The notes beneath the pieces are model-generated. The model saw only the letters and a list, made by a program, of their open reading frames with translations, was not told the DNA's origin and made no database searches. From the NCBI RefSeq assembly GCF_000518265.1, contig NZ_JADG01000030.1:1-38283 (forward strand): 38,283 nucleotides of DNA, written 5' to 3'. Position 1 is the first letter of the stretch. Every line of letters starts with the position of its first letter. Below are positions 25,200 through 32,912 of the stretch, in pieces. The stretch comes from Actinomadura oligospora ATCC 43269. Its GTDB lineage: Bacteria > Actinomycetota > Actinomycetes > Streptosporangiales > Streptosporangiaceae. A program made the translations under genes and the position numbers.

Positions 25200-26614
25200 A
25201 CGACGGTGGACGTTGTGGCGTGGGCGCTCAGGCGGCGGGTCAGGGGGACGGCGAGGACGGCGCCCAGGGCGCAGAGGACGGCCGAGACCAGCAGGGCGAG
25301 GTTGAAGCCGTGGGTGATGGCGTGGGGCGTGGCGCCGCCGTTGGTGGTGATGGCGAAGACCATGGCGACGCCGAGGGCGGCGCCGGTGTAGCGGGCGGTG
25401 TTGTTCGCGCCCGATCCCATGCCGGCGCGTTCGGGCGGGACGCTGTCGACGGCCAGGCGGGCGAGCATGGCGTTGGCGAGTCCGCTGCCGACTCCGGCGA
25501 CCAGGAGGCCCGGGGCCAGCCGCCACCAGGACGTGCCGGGGCTCATGCCGAGCATCGCCAGTTCGCTGACGGCGCTGAGGGCCAGGCCGGCGCCGAGCAG
25601 GTGGCCGGCCGGCCAGCGGGCGGGCAGGCGGCGGGCCTGGAGCGCGACGGCGTAGGACGCGCCGGACCAGATCGCCAGCACCAGTGAGGCGGCCAGCGGG
25701 GACAGGCGCATCGCGCTGACCATGACCGTGACCAGGTTGCTCATCAGGCCGATCACGCCGAGGCCGGTGATCATCGCGCCGCCGACCGAGAGCAGGAACG
25801 CCGGGCGGCGGAACAGGCCGAGGTCGAGCATCGGGGACGTGCGCCGGGACTCCACGGCGACGAACGCGGCCAGCAGGACGATCGCGGCGGCCAGCAGGGC
25901 GAGGACGGACGGCCGCGTCCAGCCGGTGCGGCCCAGGGTGACCGCGGTGAGCAGCGCCGAGACGCCGCCGACCATGGTGACCAGGCCGGGCAGGTCGAGG
26001 CCGCGGCGGTGTTCGGCGCGGGACTCGGGCAGCGCGCGGGAGGCGGCCGTCAGCGCGAGGGACGCGACGACGGTGACCCAGTACCAGAGCCGCCAGTCGG
26101 CGAGCTGGGTGAGCCAGGCGGCGGCGATCGGGCCGAGGGCGATGCCGAGACCGAGCATCGCGCCCCAGAGGCCCGCGGCGCGGGCGCGGGCGGCGCCGGT
26201 GAAGGTGTGGCCGATGATGCCGAGGCCGGTCGCCAGGAGCGCGGCGGTCGCGACGCCCTGGACGATGCGTCCGACCACGAAGGCGGCGGAGTTCGGGGCG
26301 AGGGCGCAGCCGACGCTGGAGAGGGCGAGCAGGGCGCCGCCGAGCGCGAAGAGGCGGCGTCTGCCGTGGTCGTCGGCCAGGGCCCCGACGGCGAGGAGGG
26401 CGGCGGCGAGGCCGAGGCTGATCGAGCTCATCACCCAGATGCGGGCGGTGGTCCCGGCGTGCAGGCCGCCGGCGGTGTCGGCGAGGGTCGCGATCGGCGC
26501 GGTGTAGTTCATCAGGCCCAGCAGGGTCGCGGCGCCGGGCAGGGCCACGGCGGCGGTCAGGCCCGGGGGACGGGACGCGCGCCGTCCGGCGTCGGGGGTC
26601 GCCAGGGTCGTCAT
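25190..26614 (-). CDS. MFS drug-exporter-like transporter (DHA2-type)
   Basis: The 474-residue protein has about 14 hydrophobic helices, and the MFS motif A (GALADDHGRRRLF, 77-89) between helices 2 and 3. Length and helix number fit the EmrB/QacA-type proton-driven exporters. Substrate unknown. AGGAG precedes the ATG by about six bases. It is divergent from an HxlR regulator whose probable operators lie in the shared 95-bp gap, the nearer one only 12 bp upstream of its start, so repression by HxlR is likely. Confidence 0.9.
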   Translation of the reverse strand: MTTLATPDAGRRASRPPGLTAAVALPGAATLLGLMNYTAPIATLADTAGGLHAGTTARIWVMSSISLGLAAALLAVGALADDHGRRRLFALGGALLALSSVGCALAPNSAAFVVGRIVQGVATAALLATGLGIIGHTFTGAARARAAGLWGAMLGLGIALGPIAAAWLTQLADWRLWYWVTVVASLALTAASRALPESRAEHRRGLDLPGLVTMVGGVSALLTAVTLGRTGWTRPSVLALLAAAIVLLAAFVAVESRRTSPMLDLGLFRRPAFLLSVGGAMITGLGVIGLMSNLVTVMVSAMRLSPLAASLVLAIWSGASYAVALQARRLPARWPAGHLLGAGLALSAVSELAMLGMSPGTSWWRLAPGLLVAGVGSGLANAMLARLAVDSVPPERAGMGSGANNTARYTGAALGVAMVFAITTNGGATPHAITHGFNLALLVSAVLCALGAVLAVPLTRRLSAHATTSTVVSR

Positions 26615-26626
26615 GCGGAAACTCCT

Positions 26627-26686
26627 AGTTCAATGAACGAACCATGTCGGCCGCGACCGTACCACGGTTGGTTCGTTCATTGAACT
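26627..26686. promoter_or_regulatory. Double HxlR operator: perfect 18-bp inverted repeat in the divergent MFS/HxlR promoter
   Basis: AGTTCAATGAACGAACCA (26627-26644) is repeated exactly as its reverse complement at 26669-26686. Each arm contains its own dyad: GTTCAATGAAC (26628-26638) and GTTCATTGAAC (26675-26685), centres 47 bp apart. One site lies just before the MFS gene and the other just before the HxlR gene. The simplest reading is two regulator-dimer sites controlling both promoters, perhaps with looping. Confidence 0.82.
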
Positions 26687-26709
26687 GGCGGGGAGGTAGT
26701 CTGCACGGC

Positions 26710-27210
26710 ATGGCACTCGGGAAGGACTACTCCGGGCAGGACTGCACGCTGGCCCGGGCGCTGGAGGTGGTCGGCGAGCGCTGGACACTGCTGATCGTCC
26801 GGGACGCCTTCTACGGCGTCCGGCGGTTCAGCGACTTCCTCGCCCACCTGGACATCCCCCGCGCCGTGCTGTCGGCGCGGCTGTCCACGCTGGTCGGGCA
26901 CGGCGTCCTGGCCAAGGAGGGGCACGAGTACGTGCTGACCGAGGCGGGCGAGTCGCTGTGGCCGGTCGTGCACGGGCTGGCTCGCTGGGGCGAGCAGAAC
27001 TTCGGCGAGAACGGCGTCTGCCGGCTGTTCGTGCACAGAGCGTGCGGCACCCGGATCGACCCGGACGGCACCTGCCCGTCCTGCGGCGGCGGCCCGATCC
27101 GTCCGGGCGAGTTGGAGACTCACCCCGGCCCTGCTTCGAGGCTGCGCGACGACCCGGTCACCAAGGCCCTCCGCACGCCCCACCGCATGCTCACGCCCGT
27201 CGAGACCTGA
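26710..27210 (+). CDS. HxlR-family transcriptional regulator with C-terminal zinc-ribbon-like extension
   Basis: The 166-residue protein has the HxlR winged-helix core (CTLARALEVVGERWTLLIVRDA, then RRFSDFLAHLDIPRAVLSARL, wing HEYVLTEAGESL). The N-terminal C12 sits where thiol-sensing HxlR proteins (YodB, HypR) have their redox cysteine. Beyond the usual about 110 residues it carries C104, H109, C112, C122 and C125 (CGTRIDPDGTCPSCGG), a likely metal-binding ribbon. ATG 26710 gives the typical start and has GGGAGG upstream; the frame extends upstream into the operator and is rejected there. It probably represses itself and the MFS gene. Confidence 0.9.
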   Translation: MALGKDYSGQDCTLARALEVVGERWTLLIVRDAFYGVRRFSDFLAHLDIPRAVLSARLSTLVGHGVLAKEGHEYVLTEAGESLWPVVHGLARWGEQNFGENGVCRLFVHRACGTRIDPDGTCPSCGGGPIRPGELETHPGPASRLRDDPVTKALRTPHRMLTPVET

Positions 27211-27256
27211 CCCGCCGAGACGCTGAACTGTCGGGACCTGACCCGTCGAGACCGGG
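27196..27256 (+). repeat. Four imperfect 14-17-bp tandem units across the hxlR stop codon
   Basis: Units are CCCGTCGAGACCTGA (27196-27210, last codons plus stop), CCCGCCGAGACGCTGAA, CTGTCGGGACCTGA and CCCGTCGAGACCGGG. The first unit is coding and contains the true stop. The remaining bases to 27275 hold no gene. Confidence 0.8.
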
Positions 27257-27274
27257 TTCGCCGGGCCCGGAGGG

Positions 27275-27907
27275 TCAGGCGCCCAGGGCTCGGGCGATGA
27301 GGTCGGCGACGGCCTCCGGGTCGACGTGGTGGCCGCTGAGCTGGGCCAGGTGCTCCTGGTAGAGCAGGACGGCCGCGAACGTGGCGGCGGCGACCTCCAG
27401 GCGGGCCTGGTCGCCCCGCGCGCCCGGCAGGGCCATCTCCAGGGCCAGCCGCGCCCGCCGGACGACCTCGCCGTTGAGCACGCGGAGCCGCTCGCGGACG
27501 GTCGTGTGCGTGTCGGCCTCGCGGAACAGGATGCGCCGCATCGCGGGCGAGGCGCGCAGCGGGAAGCCGCGCGCGAGCCGGGCCAGCGTCCCCGCCGGAT
27601 CCCCGGGGACGGCCTCCAGCCCCGCCGGGTCGGCGGTCTCCTCGATCTCGGTGCGTTCGGCGACCAGCGTGACCAGGACGTCCATCTTCTGCGGGAAGTA
27701 GTGGAAGACCAGGCCCTTGGGGACGTGCGCGCTGCGCGCGATCCGCGCCGTGGAGGTGCCCTCGTACCCGCCCTCGGCGAAGAGCGCCTCGGCGGCGTCC
27801 AGGATCCGGGTCCGCGCGTCGGGCCGGGCCGGATCGTCGCCGGGGGCGGGAGGGACGGTGGGGGAGGAGGTGCCGGCCGGGCGGGACGGCGGGGTGACAG
27901 GTGTCAT
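27275..27907 (-). CDS. TetR-family transcriptional regulator
   Basis: The 210-residue protein has a proline-rich N-terminal extension of about 30 residues, then the TetR DNA-binding domain (RTRILDAAEALFAEGGYEGT, STARIARSAHVPKGLVFHYF) and a helical ligand domain. It lies 40 bp behind the SPW-repeat membrane protein gene on the same strand, so both probably share one promoter, which carries a perfect palindrome (28331-28344). Autoregulation of this pair is likely. Ligand unknown. Confidence 0.9.
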   Translation of the reverse strand: MTPVTPPSRPAGTSSPTVPPAPGDDPARPDARTRILDAAEALFAEGGYEGTSTARIARSAHVPKGLVFHYFPQKMDVLVTLVAERTEIEETADPAGLEAVPGDPAGTLARLARGFPLRASPAMRRILFREADTHTTVRERLRVLNGEVVRRARLALEMALPGARGDQARLEVAAATFAAVLLYQEHLAQLSGHHVDPEAVADLIARALGA

Positions 27908-27947
27908 GATCGGCCTCCCCGATGGCCGCCCGGCCGTCAGGTGCCGG

Positions 27948-28277
27948 TCAGCGCTTCACCGTGCGGGTGCGGTACGCGACCCACAGGCCGACGATAGTCG
28001 CGGCGCCGCCCGCGATCCATGCCGTCCAGGCCGCCGCGCGGCCGTCGGTGAACTCCCACGCCCACGGCGAGACGAAGAGCAGGAGCGCGAAGGTGGTGGT
28101 GGTCCAGACCGCCGGGCCCACGCTGCCGAGGAGCGGGAACAGGCCCGCGACCAGCAGCAGGGCGCCGAGGACCATCAGTGGCAGGCGAGCGTCGCCGTCC
28201 GTCCACAGGTCCGGGGCGACGAGGGCGGCCAGTCCGGCGACGAAGGCGACGGCGTCCTCCCATGCCAGCTTGCCCAT
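27948..28277 (-). CDS. SPW-repeat family membrane protein
   Basis: The 109-residue protein has four hydrophobic helices, arranged as two similar halves. The second half begins with the diagnostic SPW (residues 70-72, in LLLFVSPWAWEF); the first half has APDLW at the equivalent place. This matches the SPW repeat family, small bacterial membrane proteins of unknown function. GGGAGG lies seven bases upstream of the ATG. The downstream TetR gene is probably its regulator. Confidence 0.83.
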   Translation of the reverse strand: MGKLAWEDAVAFVAGLAALVAPDLWTDGDARLPLMVLGALLLVAGLFPLLGSVGPAVWTTTTFALLLFVSPWAWEFTDGRAAAWTAWIAGGAATIVGLWVAYRTRTVKR

Positions 28278-28330
28278 GGGATACCTCCCGGGGGAGATGG
28301 GTTGTTTGTCTGTTCTGGTGATGCCCTGAC

Positions 28331-28344
28331 TGACCGGCCGGTCA
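28331..28344 (-). promoter_or_regulatory. TetR-type operator of the SPW-tetR operon
   Basis: TGACCGGCCGGTCA is a perfect 14-bp palindrome about 55 bp upstream of the SPW gene. On the minus strand it overlaps TTGACC, a good -35 element, so a bound dimer would block RNA polymerase. The form fits a TetR operator and the operon's own TetR is the natural candidate. Confidence 0.7.
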
Positions 28345-28456
28345 ACGTTTCGCCGCGACAGTCGGGAGTGTCCGCAGTGTCACAGTCCTCTGGCTGATCA
28401 ATTGGGACGACTGTGATGTACGGAACACCTGGGACGACCGGATACGCTCCTCCTTC

Positions 28457-30070
28457 GTGGAGGACGTTGCGGTGGACGAGGGCGTGGACCGGCGTGCCCG
28501 CGCGTCCTCCGGCGGCCCCCGGCGGCTCGGCGCCCTGCGGCGGCTGATCGACGGCCGTCCCGGGGACACCCGGGCCCAGGTCGCCCGCCGCGCCCGCGTG
28601 CTGGTGACCCTCGCCACCGGTCTCGCCAACCTCGGCGGCGCCCTGGTCGTCCTGCTGTTCACCTGGGTCGTGCCGAATCCCGGCGGCCCCTTCCCGCACC
28701 GCCTCCAGACCGTGAACGTGTGGGTGTTCACCGCCTACGTGGTGCTCGCGGTCCCGGGCGGGCTGCTGCTCGGCGAGCGGTTCTTCCGGCGCGTCCGGCG
28801 GCTGGTCGACCGGCACGAGGAGCCCGACCGGCGCGAACGGGCCCTGCTGCTGTACGGCCCGGTGCGGCTGATGGCCGTCCACCTCACGCTCTGGGGCGTC
28901 GGGACGGTCGGCTGGGTGCTGCTCAACCTGCCGTTCTCCGCGCTGGTCGCGATCAAGCTCGGCCTGACGAGCCTGCTCGGCGGCCTCACCACCTGCACCA
29001 TCGTCTACCTGCTCGCCGAGCGGCTGCTGCGCCGCTCGGTCACCACCGCGCTGGCGACGGGCGTGCCGCGCCGCACCGGCCTGCCCGGCGTCGTCGCGCG
29101 CTCGGTGCTGGCCTGGGCGCTCGGCACGGCGGTGCCGATCCTCGGGCTGATCGTCCTCGCGGTCGGGTCGTTCGTCCTCAACCGGGTGAACGTGCACGCC
29201 TTCGCGGTCGCGGTGCTCGCCCTCGGCGGGACGGCCCTGCTCGTCGGGCTCGGCGTCACCTACTTCGCGGCGCGCGCGATCGCCGACCCGGTCGAGTCGG
29301 TGCGGCTCGGCCTGGCCCGGGTCGAGCGCGGGGAACTGGACGTCGAGGTGCCGGTCTACGACGGCAGCGAGGTCGGGCTGCTGCAGGCGGGGTTCAACCA
29401 CATGGCGGCCGGGCTGCGCGAGCACGAGCGGCTCCAGGACCTGTTCGGCCGCCAGGTCGGTCCGGACGCCGCGAAGGTCGCGCTCGAGCACGGCGTGGAC
29501 CTCGGCGGCGAGCTGCGCGAGGTCGCGGTGCTGTTCGTGGACGTCATCGGGTCCACCCGGCTCGCCGCCGAGCGGCCCCCGACCGAGGTGGTCGGGCTGC
29601 TCAACGACTTCTTCGCGGTCGTCGTCGAGGTGGTCGGACGGCACGGCGGCTGGATCAACAAGTTCGAGGGCGACGCCGCGCTCGCGATCTTCGGCGCCCC
29701 GCAGGACCTGCCCGGCGCCGCGGGCCGCGCCCTGGCCGCCGGACGCGAGCTCGCCGTCCGGCTGACGGACGGGGTGCCCGGCCTGTCGGCGGCCGTGGGC
29801 GTGTCGGCGGGCGAGGCCGTCGCCGGGCACATCGGGGCGAAGGAGCGGTTCGAGTACACCGTGATCGGCGACCCGGTGAACGAGGCCGCCCGGCTCACCG
29901 ACCTGGCCAAGGCCCGGTCCGAGCCGGTGCTCGCCGCGGCGAGCGTGGTCGGGGACGCGGACTCCGAGGAGGCCGCCCGCTGGGAGCTGCGCGACGAGGT
30001 CCAGCTCCGCGGCCGGGGCCGCCCGACCCGCCTGGCCTCCCCGCGCGTCTCCGAGCACGCCGCGCCCTGA
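28457..30070 (+). CDS. Membrane-bound class III adenylate cyclase with HAMP domain
   Basis: The 537-residue protein has about six transmembrane helices (between 45 and 270), a HAMP linker (about 271-323: ADPVESVRLGLARVERGELDVEVP) and a C-terminal cyclase domain. Catalytic residues are complete: metal-binding D362 and D406, adenine-selecting K402 and D472, transition-state N475 and R479. It should make cAMP from ATP at the inner membrane face, as in the mycobacterial Rv1318c-Rv1320c/Rv3645 type. GTG 28457 is the first start after the divergent promoter; its ribosome-binding site is poor, so the exact start is uncertain. Confidence 0.92.
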   Translation: MEDVAVDEGVDRRARASSGGPRRLGALRRLIDGRPGDTRAQVARRARVLVTLATGLANLGGALVVLLFTWVVPNPGGPFPHRLQTVNVWVFTAYVVLAVPGGLLLGERFFRRVRRLVDRHEEPDRRERALLLYGPVRLMAVHLTLWGVGTVGWVLLNLPFSALVAIKLGLTSLLGGLTTCTIVYLLAERLLRRSVTTALATGVPRRTGLPGVVARSVLAWALGTAVPILGLIVLAVGSFVLNRVNVHAFAVAVLALGGTALLVGLGVTYFAARAIADPVESVRLGLARVERGELDVEVPVYDGSEVGLLQAGFNHMAAGLREHERLQDLFGRQVGPDAAKVALEHGVDLGGELREVAVLFVDVIGSTRLAAERPPTEVVGLLNDFFAVVVEVVGRHGGWINKFEGDAALAIFGAPQDLPGAAGRALAAGRELAVRLTDGVPGLSAAVGVSAGEAVAGHIGAKERFEYTVIGDPVNEAARLTDLAKARSEPVLAAASVVGDADSEEAARWELRDEVQLRGRGRPTRLASPRVSEHAAP

Positions 30071-30075
30071 CCTGA

Positions 30076-30134
30076 AGCCGAGCGCCGAGCCGCGCGTTGA
30101 GCCGAGCGCCAAGCGGCGAGCCAAGCCGAGCGCC
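30076..30134 (+). repeat. Three direct repeats at an exact 24-bp step after the cyclase stop
   Basis: AGCCGAGCGCC occurs at 30076-30086, 30100-30110 and 30124-30134, with partly conserved bases between. Just before it, CCTGA is doubled (30066-30070 containing the stop, and 30071-30075). A weak stem GCGCCG (30130-30135) with CGGCGC (30157-30162) may help termination between the convergent genes. Confidence 0.75.
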
Positions 30135-30172
30135 GTTCCTGATCGTCGGCGGAGTGCGGCGCGTTCTGAGGG

Positions 30173-31018
30173 TTAGTTGAGGGCGCCGAGGGACGCGCCG
30201 TTGAGGGTGGTCGCGAAGCGCGTGAAGCCGGGGCCGGTCTCCTCGCCGAGGTAGACGTCGGCGTGGCGCTGCCCGCCGTATCCGGGACGGAACAGGTCGG
30301 TGACCTTCCAGCGGGCCTTGCGGAACCTGGCGCACACGGACGCCGGGACGGCCTTCCCGCAGTCGGTGATCACGAAGCGCCGGCCGCGGGCCAGGACGTC
30401 CCTGTCGGCGGCGGCCGACTCCCACGCCTTCAGCGGACGGCCCGCCGGATCGCGGGTGCTGTCGTCCAGCCAGTAGCCGGTGCTGTGAGACCAGTTCAGG
30501 TAGCGGCCCTTCTGCGGTCCGGCGGTGATCCGGCCGCTGCCCTCGGTGCGGATCACCCGCAGGAAGTCGGCCGGGTAGGAGCCGAGCGGCGTGTGGCCGT
30601 TCGAGCAGCGGAGGGCCGTGCAGCCCTCCACGGCCGTCATCGTGCCGCCGTGCAGGCTCTCGACGGCCGTGTAGTACGTGGTGACGCGCCAGGAGCCGGG
30701 CTTGCCGAGCGGGACGACCGTTCCGGGATCCGAGGCGGGCGGCACGGCCCGCATCTCCGGGGACGGCGCGGACACGCTCGGAGGGGCGGTGGCCACCGGC
30801 GGCTGGACGGCGTCCGGCGCGGCCGGGTCGAGCTTCCCGGACGCCGCGCTGGACGTCCCGCACCCCACGGCGAGCGGGACGAGTACGAGTAGGCCGAGCG
30901 CCGGCGCCCTGGGCGCCGCGAGCCTGAGTGTCGGCGGCCGGGGAGCCGGAGGTTTCGACGCGGGCCGCCTGAGCATGCCGTGCCGCCGCGAGGTGGGCAC
31001 GCCGTGCCGCATCCGCAT
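30173..31018 (-). CDS. Secreted lipoprotein with a 3D/RlpA-like domain
   Basis: The 281-residue protein has a long basic N-terminus, hydrophobic LGLLVLVPLAVGC with the lipobox cysteine at C53, a Pro/Ala-rich linker (about 60-100) and a C-terminal domain of about 170 residues. That domain (WRVTTYYTAVES, RFVITDCGK, HADVYLGEE) has the look of the 3D/double-psi beta-barrel found in cell-wall-acting proteins; the family call is moderate. Several paired cysteines could form disulfides outside the cell. GGGGAGG supports ATG 31018; an in-frame ATG lies two codons later. Confidence 0.72.
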   Translation of the reverse strand: MRMRHGVPTSRRHGMLRRPASKPPAPRPPTLRLAAPRAPALGLLVLVPLAVGCGTSSAASGKLDPAAPDAVQPPVATAPPSVSAPSPEMRAVPPASDPGTVVPLGKPGSWRVTTYYTAVESLHGGTMTAVEGCTALRCSNGHTPLGSYPADFLRVIRTEGSGRITAGPQKGRYLNWSHSTGYWLDDSTRDPAGRPLKAWESAAADRDVLARGRRFVITDCGKAVPASVCARFRKARWKVTDLFRPGYGGQRHADVYLGEETGPGFTRFATTLNGASLGALN

Positions 31019-31111
31019 CGCACCTCCCCGGGAACCCCGGCTGTTAGCGGAAGCGCGTCACGGCCCGTCCGCACGATGGACACTAGCCCGCACCATGGCG
31101 GTTCGTCCCGG

Positions 31112-31159
31112 CTTCGTCAAGACGGCGGCGTCGTGCCTGGGGCCGCCGTCCCAACGAAG
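31112..31159 (-). terminator. Terminator of the mscR-MBL operon
   Basis: CTTCGT (31112-31117) pairs with ACGAAG (31154-31159), then a 3x3 internal loop, then GACGGCGGC (31121-31129) with GCCGCCGTC (31142-31150). It lies just past the stop of the MBL gene on the minus strand and separates that operon from the lipoprotein gene. Confidence 0.65.
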
Positions 31160-31166
31160 ATCCAGG

Positions 31167-31796
31167 TCAGTGGCCGCGTGCGATCCACTCGTCCAGATGC
31201 GGGGCCTCGGCGCCGATCGTGGTGCTGTCGCCGTGGCCGGTCCGCACGGCGGTCTCCGGCGGCAGCGTCAGCAGCCGGTCCCGGATCGAGTCGATGATCG
31301 TCGGGAAGTCGGAGAAGGACCGGCCGGTCGCGCCCGGACCGCCCTGGAACAGGGTGTCGCCGGAGAAGACCGTGCCGAGCGACGGCGCGTGCAGGCAGAC
31401 CGCGCCGGGCGAGTGGCCGGGCGTGTGCAGGACGGTCAGGTCCGTTCCGGCGACCGTGATGACCTGGCCGTCCGCGAGCTCGCCGTCCGGGGAGGCGTCC
31501 GGGTGCCTCTGCTTCCAGAGCATCAGGTCGTCCGGGTGCAGCAGGACGGGCGCGCCGGTGCGGGAGGCCAGGGCGGGCGCGGCGTCGATGTGGTCGTCGT
31601 GCCCGTGCGTGGACACGATCGCGACGAGCCGCCGGCCGCCGACCTTCGCGGCGATCGCGTCCGCGTCGTGCGCGGCGTCGATGACCAGGCACTCGGCGTC
31701 GTCCCCGACGATCCAGACGTTGTTGTCGACGTCCCAGGTGCCGCCGTCCAGGGAGAACGTCCCGGACGTGACGAGGTGTTCGATCCGGGCGGCCAT
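31167..31796 (-). CDS. MBL-fold hydrolase coupled to mscR (glyoxalase II-like, Rv2260-like)
   Basis: The 209-residue protein has the metal site THGHDDHID (H64, H66, D68, H69), H128 (TPGHSPGA), D147 (FSGDTLF) and H188 (TGHGD), the full glyoxalase II-type set. Its start overlaps the mscR stop (TGATG), so the two are translationally coupled. In mycobacteria an MBL hydrolase gene likewise follows the mycothiol-dependent formaldehyde dehydrogenase gene. Hydrolysis of S-formylmycothiol made by MscR is the natural hypothesis. Confidence 0.88.
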   Translation of the reverse strand: MAARIEHLVTSGTFSLDGGTWDVDNNVWIVGDDAECLVIDAAHDADAIAAKVGGRRLVAIVSTHGHDDHIDAAPALASRTGAPVLLHPDDLMLWKQRHPDASPDGELADGQVITVAGTDLTVLHTPGHSPGAVCLHAPSLGTVFSGDTLFQGGPGATGRSFSDFPTIIDSIRDRLLTLPPETAVRTGHGDSTTIGAEAPHLDEWIARGH

Positions 31797-32881
31797 CAGA
31801 GGACCACCACCGAGCGCAGGACGTCGCCGTGGTGCATCTTCTCGAACGCGGCCTCCACGCCGTCCAGCGGGATCGTCTCGGAGACGAACGCGCCGAGGTC
31901 GAGGCGTCCCTGCAGGTACAGGTCGATGAGCATCGGGAAGTCGCGGGACGGCAGGCAGTCGCCGTACCAGGACGACTTGAGCGCGCCGCCGCGTCCGAAC
32001 AGGTCCAGCAGCGGCAGTTCGAGCGTCATCTCCGGGGTCGGGACGCCGACCAGGACGACCGTCCCGGCGAGGTCGCGGGCGTAGAACGCCTGCTTGTAGG
32101 TCTCGGGGAGGCCGACCGCGTCGATCACGACGTCCGCGCCGAACCCGCCGGTCAGCTCCTGGACGGCCGTGACGACGTCGCCGTCCTTGGCGTTCACCGC
32201 GTGGGTCGCGCCGAGCTCCTTGGCGGTGGCGAGCTTGCGGTCGTCCAGGTCGACGGCGATGATCCGCGCCGCGCCCGCGAGCCGGGCGCCGAGGACGGCC
32301 GCCGCGCCGACGCCGCCGCAGCCGATGACCGCGACGCTGTCGCCGCGCCCGACGTTGCCGGTGTTGATCGCCGCGCCGAGGCCGGCCATGACGCCGCAGC
32401 CGAGCAGGCCCGCGACCTCGGGCTGGGCGGCCGGGGCGACCTTGGTGCACTGTCCCGCGGCGACGAGCGTCTTGTCGGCGAACGCGCCGATGCCGAGCGC
32501 GGGGGACAGCTCCGTGCCGTCCGTGAGGGTCATCTTCTGCTTGGCGTTGTGGGTGTTGAAGCAGTACCAGGGACGTCCGCGCCGGCAGGCCCGGCACTGC
32601 CCGCACACCGCGCGCCAGTTCAGGATGACGAAGTCGCCGGGCGCGACCTCGGTGACGCCCTCGCCGACCGTCTCGACGACTCCGGCGGCCTCGTGGCCGA
32701 GCAGGAACGGGAACTCGTCGTTGATGCCGCCCTCGCGGTAGTGCAGGTCGGTGTGGCAGACCCCGCACGCCTGCACCTTGACCACGGCCTCGCCCGGCCC
32801 CGGGTCGGGAATCGTGATCGTCTCGATCCGCACCGGCTGCCCCTTGCCCGGTGCGATGACCCCGCGTACCTGCTGCGCCAT
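31796..32881 (-). CDS. mscR: S-(hydroxymethyl)mycothiol dehydrogenase (formaldehyde dehydrogenase)
   Basis: The 361-residue zinc alcohol dehydrogenase has catalytic zinc ligands C42, H63 and C162, a structural zinc site C93-C96-C99-C107, and the NAD-binding motif GCGGVG (187-192). Length and sequence match the mycothiol-dependent enzyme (MscR, Rv2259), which oxidises the formaldehyde-mycothiol adduct with NAD and can also reduce S-nitrosomycothiol. This implies a mycothiol-making actinomycete. It is the first gene of a two-gene operon, with an inverted repeat (32913-32928) in its promoter region. Confidence 0.93.
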   Translation of the reverse strand: MAQQVRGVIAPGKGQPVRIETITIPDPGPGEAVVKVQACGVCHTDLHYREGGINDEFPFLLGHEAAGVVETVGEGVTEVAPGDFVILNWRAVCGQCRACRRGRPWYCFNTHNAKQKMTLTDGTELSPALGIGAFADKTLVAAGQCTKVAPAAQPEVAGLLGCGVMAGLGAAINTGNVGRGDSVAVIGCGGVGAAAVLGARLAGAARIIAVDLDDRKLATAKELGATHAVNAKDGDVVTAVQELTGGFGADVVIDAVGLPETYKQAFYARDLAGTVVLVGVPTPEMTLELPLLDLFGRGGALKSSWYGDCLPSRDFPMLIDLYLQGRLDLGAFVSETIPLDGVEAAFEKMHHGDVLRSVVVL

Positions 32882-32912
32882 CCTCGCCGCCTCCCCTTCA
32901 GGTGTGTGACTC

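Noticed and set aside
26644..26709. Upstream start for the HxlR regulator
   Set aside because: The extra 22 residues would be encoded inside the inverted-repeat operator; ATG 26710 has GGGAGG upstream and the usual family start.
28175..30124. 649-codon minus-strand open frame opposite the cyclase gene
   Set aside because: It is antisense to a cyclase with all catalytic residues and consists of His/Asp/Gly-rich noise.
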